Positions 58,184 to 64,000 of a DNA stretch of 64,000 bases are shown piece by piece (positions within the stretch are counted from its first letter, which is position 1; every line of letters begins with the position of its first letter). The translations under genes and the position numbers were made by a program. The notes below the pieces were generated by a model that was not told the DNA's origin, searched no databases, and worked only from the letters and a program-made list of their open reading frames with translations. The stretch comes from Torreya grandis (lineage: Eukaryota > Streptophyta > Pinopsida > Cupressales > Taxaceae): contig JARHVA010001174.1 of assembly GCA_037957365.1 (NCBI GenBank), positions 2,781,501 to 2,845,500 on the forward strand. Reading direction: 5' to 3'.

Positions 58184-60737
58184 TGTTGAGCATAGTCATT
58201 GATGTTAGGTTGTCATTGATCTCAAAGAGAACATGAGAAACTAGTGCATGAATGACAAAGAAGTTAAGTTTGATAGCTTGGAGAGCATATGGCATATGTA
58301 AGGACAAAGAAGAGGTTGTGAGGCATCCATAGATGTCTTGATGAAGTTATGGTGTGTCATTTGATCTTTTGGAATGAGAAACATGTATATTATAACTTAA
58401 GAGAAGCTAGACCATCACTACACATCATGCAGACATGAATAAACCAATAAGTTTGTGCATTTATTGTAGGTACTCAAAAAATCAACAATGGTCAAAGGTT
58501 TTCATGGAGATGTTGTCTATAGTGCCAAGAAGGCACCCTAAAGATCTAGAGTCTTGAAGTATTTCCTAGATCAAGTTATAAACCTTCAAATTTTCTTTTA
58601 TAGACTGTGTTGAACCAGAGAATATCAAGTTTAACTATGTCAAAATTTGAGGTCAATTTGTGTAGATAGATCCAATTATGAGCATTACTCAGATCAAGAT
58701 CTAATGATGAGCATTTCATCAGACCAGATAATGATCCAATGGTGCACATGATCTTGTCAAAATTGATCCAATAGTACATATCTATGGTTGTGAGGCATCC
58801 ATAGATGTCTTGATGAAGTTATGGTGTGTCATTTGATCTTTTGGAATGAGAAACATGTATATTATAGCTTAAGAGAAGCTAGACCATCACTACACATCAT
58901 GCAGACATGAATGAACCAATAAGTTTGTGCATTTATTTTAGGTACTCAAAAAATCAATAATGGTCAAAGGTTTTCATGGAGATGTTGTCTATAGTGCCAA
59001 GAAGGCACCCTAAAGATCTAGAGTCTTGAAGTGTTTCCTAGATCAAGTTATAAACCTTCAAATTTTATTTTATAGACTATGTTGAACCAGAGAATATCAA
59101 GTTTAACTACGTCAAAATTTGAGGTCAATTTGTGTAGACAGATCTAATTATGAGCATTAATCAGATCAAGATCTAATGATGAGCATTTCATCAAACTAGA
59201 TAATGATCCAATGGTGCACATGATCTTGTCAAAATTGATCCAATAGTACATATTTAGTCAATACATCAAAGATTGTTCAAAAGACATATGAGGCTGCCAA
59301 GTGGTGGTAGCTCATTGGAGTCAATAGGTCAATATGCGCAAAAGGCATGTGGAGCTACCAAGTGGCATGATCATGGAAGCAAGGATCTAAGATCGATGAT
59401 GAGCACTACAAGATAAAGATCAAACTAATTTTAGGAGATAGATAGAGCACATTTTTTTTAAAGTTGTTAGGGTGCATGAGATGAGGTCAACATGTCTAAT
59501 GTTTAACATTTACTCAGTGACTGTTAGAATTTAAAATTTCAAATTAATGAAGGAAAACTAGTGCTTAGTTTTTGGGTGATATATTTTGATCCAAGAAATA
59601 TTTTTTGATGTATTAAAAATAAGAGTTAACGAGGACTTCAAGGAACATCTAGATAATCTAGTTAGAAGATCTGAATGTTTATATAATCAAAGTTATGGAG
59701 CTTCAAAGTTGGTAATTTGTTCATTCATGGTGTTACGGTGTACAAAATGTTGTTTGAGCAAATTATGCTTTAGCAAAATAATGTTTTGGTGGGAGTAATC
59801 ACCTGAAGATGTCATAAGGGTCATATGGAGTGGACCTATGTATTTGAAATTGACCTTATGTTTTTAATTTTCTTGATGAAGTTCTAAATGGGTGAATAGG
59901 TCTCCATGAGACCTATAAGGGCCACTAAGGCCTAATTGAAAGGTGTAGCTACTTAAGTGTGACCCATAGATGTTATGGATGAGTTGTGAGAATGAATTTG
60001 AGATATGTTTTAGCATGATAGATGTCTTAAGGGTTAAAGTAAGTATATTGGCTAACCTAGAAGTTGATATGCATGAATACTCTATAAATAGTGGAGACCA
60101 AGGCAATGGTTTCTAGACTTGTATGTGAATGTGTTGAGAGAGTAGAACATAGAGGTGAAGGAAAGAGATAAGAGTGAGTGTGCTCAGTGGATGGACTAAA
60201 GTACAAAGATGATTGAGGATGATAGAAGAAGACTAGAGAGATCTAAATTGGTGTTTGGATGCATTTCTAGTATGAGCAAGTTTGAGAGTATGTGATAAGT
60301 TGATAATGAGGTGTTAAAAATTATTTCTCCAATTAGATTGATCTAAAATAAAAGTTTTAGAGTGGTTTATTTATTAAGGTGTTGTGTGGGTGATCAACAT
60401 CTAGAACAAGTGGATGTTTATTCATACTTAGGGGTGGGTGCTCCTTGTGAAGTGGGTGTTTCACTAAAAGGTCTCTTATTTGTGATCATCTTATAGGACA
60501 AGTAGTCCATGTGTTTGTAGGCTTGAGAGTGGGTTTTAATCCCTAGGAAGGTTTTCCATGTAGATTTTGTGTTATGTGTATGATCTTGATTCATCTTTAT
60601 TATTCATTATTATGAACATATTGTATGCTTTATGAATGCTTGTGGTCATGGATTAAGAGTTTGAAAAGATTACATTTAAAGTTTGAAATATCTTGCATCA
60701 CTGATTCACCCCCTTCTCAGTGATTATTCCTACAACA
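58184..60737 (+). repeat. 3' LTR of the gag-only copia element, with internal duplication
   Basis: 2,554 bp, TGTTGAGC...CTACAACA. It contains a tandem duplication of about 476 bp (58311-58786 and 58787-59262) that the 5' LTR has only once, and an extra ~50 bp at about 60463-60513. Confidence 0.87.
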
Positions 60738-60924
60738 TATACACTTGAATATGGTGAGGTTTATTATCTTTGGCATTAGTGCACTACACACCATATTGAT
60801 AAATGTTGAGTGATTCAAAAATATTTTTGAGATTTTCCTTGGCTTATGCCTTCACTGATTTAGCCTCGTGATTCAGGTGATTTGCACAGAAAGGCTCCTC
60901 CTTCTCCATATTATATAACTTTAC

Positions 60925-61003
<79 letters not shown>

Positions 61004-61062
61004 GATAAGAATCCTTTTCATGCCATTTTAATAAGATTTGATGAGACTTCAAATAATGTTAG
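60738..61062 (+). other. Resumed Ty3 fragment and microsatellite
   Basis: Sequence that was contiguous with 51388 before the gag-only element inserted. A short frame (TLEYGEVYYLWH) continues in the style of the Ty3 polyprotein but is too short to identify. A compound (AT)n(AG)n microsatellite occupies 60925-60997. Confidence 0.45.
60925..60997. repeat. (AT)n(AG)n compound microsatellite
   Basis: About 12 AT units followed by about 24 AG units. Confidence 0.95.
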
Positions 61063-62170
61063 TGTTAGGTTGTGGAGCTAAAAGCTTCACTGATGCAAAC
61101 ACGGAGGAGGTTGTTGAGAGGTTGCTGAGTTGCAGAGCAACCAACGTTGATCTGATCAATCGACGTCGGTCATATCCAGTGAGCAGAGCAACCAACATCG
61201 ATCAGGTATCGGCCGACGTCGGTCATCTCTAGCCAACAGGGACTGACGTTGGTCACCTGTGCGGTTCCAAAACTGCTAGTTGACGAATAATTAGTTTAAC
61301 AAACTAGTTGTTTGCATGTAAAAGGCTAATTTTAGTCTTGGAGCTATATATCTAATTATTTTAATTAGATGTCTAATTATTGTTTGCATGGGATCTATAT
61401 AATAGACTCATGGGCTATATTGTAAAGTGTGATAGAGTGAGAGAGCAAGGTTATCTCCTTCAGAGTGAAGAGAGCGAGGTGTGTTCCTCCTAGTTCCACA
61501 GGGGTGCCGAGTGTGTATGATCAGGTAGATCTACGGGATAGCAAGATTTGGTAGAAGATCCACCAGGGTACTGGTTTGGAGAATCATAAGGACTTGGTGA
61601 GGCAAGGACAAGGGTTCTTCAGGGTGTAGAGAGATCTACATGGGTAAGTAAGATCGGTTGATCCGCAGGTGTGTGTGCGAGGTCAAAGGAGATCTGTGGA
61701 GTAGCAAGATCAAAGGTGACAACAACACATCAAGGAGCAAGATCAGGTGAGATCTACTTGGAGTACATTGTGTACTTGGAGTATGTGTGTATACTCAAAC
61801 TTGGAGTACGTGGAGTACTTGGTGGACCGGCAGTATTGTTACTGACTGGTGGACTGGCAATATTGTTACTAGCTGGTGGAGGTAAACAATAACTCTATGT
61901 TTGAGTTGATTGTTGGGACCATAATTGAGAGAGTGAGCTCTTGAAGAGATTTACTGTTTATGCCCTAGAGGTGTGGGAGCCCTAGAGGAGTGTGAAGAAG
62001 ACTGTGGCATCTTCTTTGTTGTATTTCCTTCTAGAAGAGTATTAATACAATTGGGTATTGTCTCTCATATTCTGTGTTATTTTTGATTTTTAGTTACTTA
62101 TTACTTCTTGTTAAATTCTGTGTTTAGTTGCTTGTACATGGTAATCAATTATGCTTCCTAGGTCCTATCA
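61063..62170 (+). repeat. 5' LTR of the plus-strand copia element
   Basis: About 1,108 bp, TGTTAGGTTG...GGTCCTATCA. Its reverse complement aligns with the LTRs at 38685 and 41956. It includes GACGTCGGTC palindromes at 61160-61255 and an AATTAGATGTCTAATTATT block equivalent to the 21 bp unit of the other copy. Confidence 0.88.
61396..61402 (+). promoter_or_regulatory. Putative TATA box in copia 5' LTR
   Basis: TATATAA, conserved in context with 42766-42772 on the other strand of the first copy. Confidence 0.45.
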
Positions 62171-62172
62171 AG

Positions 62173-62184
62173 TGGTATCAAAGC
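62173..62184 (+). other. Primer-binding site of the plus-strand copia element
   Basis: TGGTATCAAAGC, two bases after the LTR, one change from the sequence complementary to initiator Met tRNA. Confidence 0.85.
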
Positions 62185-62259
62185 TAAGGTTGCAGGGAGC
62201 AGGTTTGTGTTGGATTACATGTCACTCTCAGGGGTTTTTGATTGAGTGGGAGTATAGCA

Positions 62260-63038
62260 ATGGTAAAAGAAAGTACACTAAGAATGGAGGAGTTCAAAGG
62301 CACGAATGATCAATTATGGAGTTATGGAAAGAAAGAGCAGGAAAAGAAAGATTGTTGGTTGGTAGCAGATCAACATGAAGGAAATAAAGAAGCAGGTATT
62401 GTTGCACTGGTTGCTCTTATATGTTCCTTGGATAAAGTAGAATCTTGGTTTATAGATTCTGTTGCCTCTTTCCATGCAGCCCCAAATAGAGTATTTTTCC
62501 ATGTTAAGGTCCATGGAGACTTTAGAAATATTTATTTAGGGGTTGGTGAGCATTGTCAAAGTATTGGCAAAGGGGAAGTGTAGCTGAAATTACAGATGGC
62601 CAACACATGGGTGTTGAAGGAGGTCATGCAGGTCCCAATCCTAGAGATGTGGCTAATTTCTATAGAAAAGTTGGGTGATGAGAGATGCACAGTAACTCTC
62701 ACAGCAGATTCTTGGAATGTTACCAAGGATGCACTTGAATTAGCATGTGGTAAGTAGGTACTCTTTATCTATCTACTTGTATTACTGATTCCACTTCTGT
62801 TGCAAAGATGTGGCTTTGTAGGCTTGGTCACATAAGTGAGAAGGGAATGGATGTTCTGAAGTCAAACGGTAAGAGTTCAGCATCGGAGAGCATAAACCAA
62901 AATTTCTGTGAGCAGTGGGATGCTACAAGAAAGGATTGGATTTATTGCAGGAAAAGGAAGTCTGATGTATTTGACAAACTTAAGAACTGGAAAGCCTTGG
63001 TGTTCATGGAGGAGATGATGGATAGAGATCAGTCATAG
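62260..63038 (+). pseudogene. Gag scrap, protease and GAG-pre-integrase of the plus-strand copia element
   Basis: The frame from 62242 holds MEEFKGTNDQLW (gag start), jumps without a capsid domain to a lysine/glutamate-rich piece, then shows WFIDSVASFHAAPN (protease site, DSGAS changed to DSVAS). It stops at TAG 62581-62583. After a frameshift, 62808-63038 encodes LCRLGHISEKGMDVL, the pre-integrase motif. A 48 bp block (about 62491-62538) present here is missing from the other copy. Confidence 0.78.
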
Positions 63039-63109
63039 GGGCTGGATACTTCTGAGCAGGGTAGTTTGGACAGGGTTTTGATTCAAAGTAAGCTCGCGGG
63101 TAAAAATTC

Positions 63110-63335
63110 ATCACTCACAGGAAAACATAAGTACCGATGTTGATCAGGGGGAATCGACATCGAAAAGGCAGGCACCGATGTCAGTCATGTGTAGACCAGA
63201 GAAGTTAGTGGTGTCAGGCAGGTAGACACTGACATCGGTTAGGGAACCGATGTCGACAGTCAGGTCAGTTGCATGGAACTGACGTCAATTGGATGTAGAC
63301 TGGGTGGTGACTGACATCAGTCATTGGAACAAATT
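63110..63335 (+). repeat. GACGTC-rich linker in place of integrase
   Basis: Counterpart of 40800-41045: about eight degenerate copies of ACCGATGTCGGT / TGACGTCA spaced 15-40 bp apart. No frame runs through. Confidence 0.65.
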
Positions 63336-63579
63336 TTGGGTGGACAACAAGTTGTCAAGGAGTCTCAAACGCCCATGTGGAGGACTAAAAGTGTAAGTTA
63401 GCCTCAAATTCATTATTCCCCTTCTTTACACTACTTGTTACTCAATGATGGTTAAGAACCAAGAAGTTTTAAAGAAGCAGAGCAGGTAGGATCTAGGAAA
63501 CAATGGGAGCATGGCATGAATTATTTGGAAGAGAACCAAACGGTAGATTTGGTAGAGTTGCCATCAAGGTTAAATAAGA

Positions 63580-64000
63580 GAGAGAATGGACACGTGAGAT
63601 GGAAGGCCAGGTCATATGGTCTTGAGGAAGCTGCAGGATAGTGGTACAGGTTTGACAGGTGTATGACAAAGCATGTCTTTAGTCAGTGTCATTATAACCA
63701 TTGTGTTTTCTTTACCAAGTTGGATGATGATTGCAACATTATCTTGTTACTGTATGTAGTGTGTATACTTGTTGTAGGGTCACACATGCAGGGTTTTGCT
63801 AAGCTAAAGGTAAAGTTAGTTCAGTGGTATGTCATGAAGAATTTGGGAGCAAAAAAATTCTTTGGCATGAGTATTCCTAGAGACAGGGAAGATCACAGGT
63901 TGATGTTGTCTCAGGATGATTGTGTGAAGGTAGTACAGGATGCAGAATGGCAAGCACACCTATGGATGGATAATTCATAGAACAGGGTCCCCAATCACAT
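63580..64000 (+). pseudogene. Copia RT C-terminal remnant
   Basis: Frame 63663-63980 encodes VFSQCHYNHCVFFTKLDDDCNIILLLYV; the YVDD box has become YVVC. It continues with FFGMSIPRDREDHRLMLSQDDCVKVV, the usual copia RT thumb, and stops near the window edge. Confidence 0.8.

Larger units (their letters stand above)
51389..60737 (+). mobile_element. Gag-only (TR-GAG-like) Ty1/copia element
   Basis: A 9,349 bp plus-strand element with LTRs at 51389-53366 and 58184-60737 and flanks TATAT and TATAC (4 of 5 match). It has a Met-tRNA type PBS and a CAAAGGGGGAGAT polypurine tract. The interior (4.8 kb, of which 1.37 kb is a later solo LTR) encodes only gag. I find no protease, integrase, RT or RNase H motif in any frame. 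It interrupts the second Ty3 element, whose sequence resumes after 60738. Such gag-only elements need pol from relatives. Confidence 0.85.
61063..64000 (+). mobile_element. Second copy of the integrase-less copia family (cut by window edge)
   Basis: Plus-strand relative of 38685-43135 with the same order: LTR (61063-62170), PBS, gag scrap, protease, GAG-pre-integrase, GACGTC-rich linker, RT end, start of RNase H. It ends at the window edge in sequence corresponding to about 40180 of the other copy. Sharing the same internal deletions shows both descend from one already reduced element. Confidence 0.87.

Overview
The window looks like nuclear DNA of a seed plant with a large, transposon-rich genome. 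The one recognisable cellular gene is a plant-specific U-box protein kinase split by long introns, one of about 5.3 kb. Almost everything else is decayed LTR retrotransposons nested in each other, plus one LINE. A gymnosperm would fit, but nothing in the sequence proves it.

Layout. Positions 1-17.8 kb: a 1.3 kb direct repeat (1-1305 and 16391-17810) brackets non-coding AT-rich DNA. Into this an 11.07 kb Ty3 element (4133-15202) has inserted. It has about 2.4 kb LTRs and a broken gag, protease, RNase H, RT, RNase H, integrase series. Positions 18.2-29.3 kb, minus strand: a nine-exon gene for a USP/coiled-coil/kinase/U-box protein. I could follow its splice sites and reading phase across every intron except the donor of the short exon 6. 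A tandem array in intron 1 ends at, and partly duplicates, the exon 1 splice donor. Positions 30.2-33.2 kb, minus strand: a truncated, decayed L1-type LINE. Positions 33.5-38.7 kb: AT-rich remnants, including copies of the first repeat in both orientations.

Positions 38.7-64 kb are a retrotransposon nest. A non-autonomous copia element lacking an integrase core (38685-43135, minus strand, good LTRs, PBS and PPT) interrupts Ty3 remnants. These are followed by a 3 kb array of short GTTGAC/GTCGAC-bearing repeats and the gag-protease region of a second Ty3 element (47.1-51.4 kb). That element is interrupted by a 9.35 kb gag-only copia element (51389-60737), which itself carries a solo LTR with a perfect 5 bp target duplication (54923-56295). 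A second copy of the integrase-less copia family begins at 61063 on the plus strand and runs off the window.

No element looks autonomous: reading frames are full of stops, many of them TAG where CAG is expected. The points most worth a second look are the GACGTC-type palindromes shared by otherwise unrelated LTRs, the duplicated exon 1 splice junction, the RNase H domain placed before RT, and two structurally reduced copia families.
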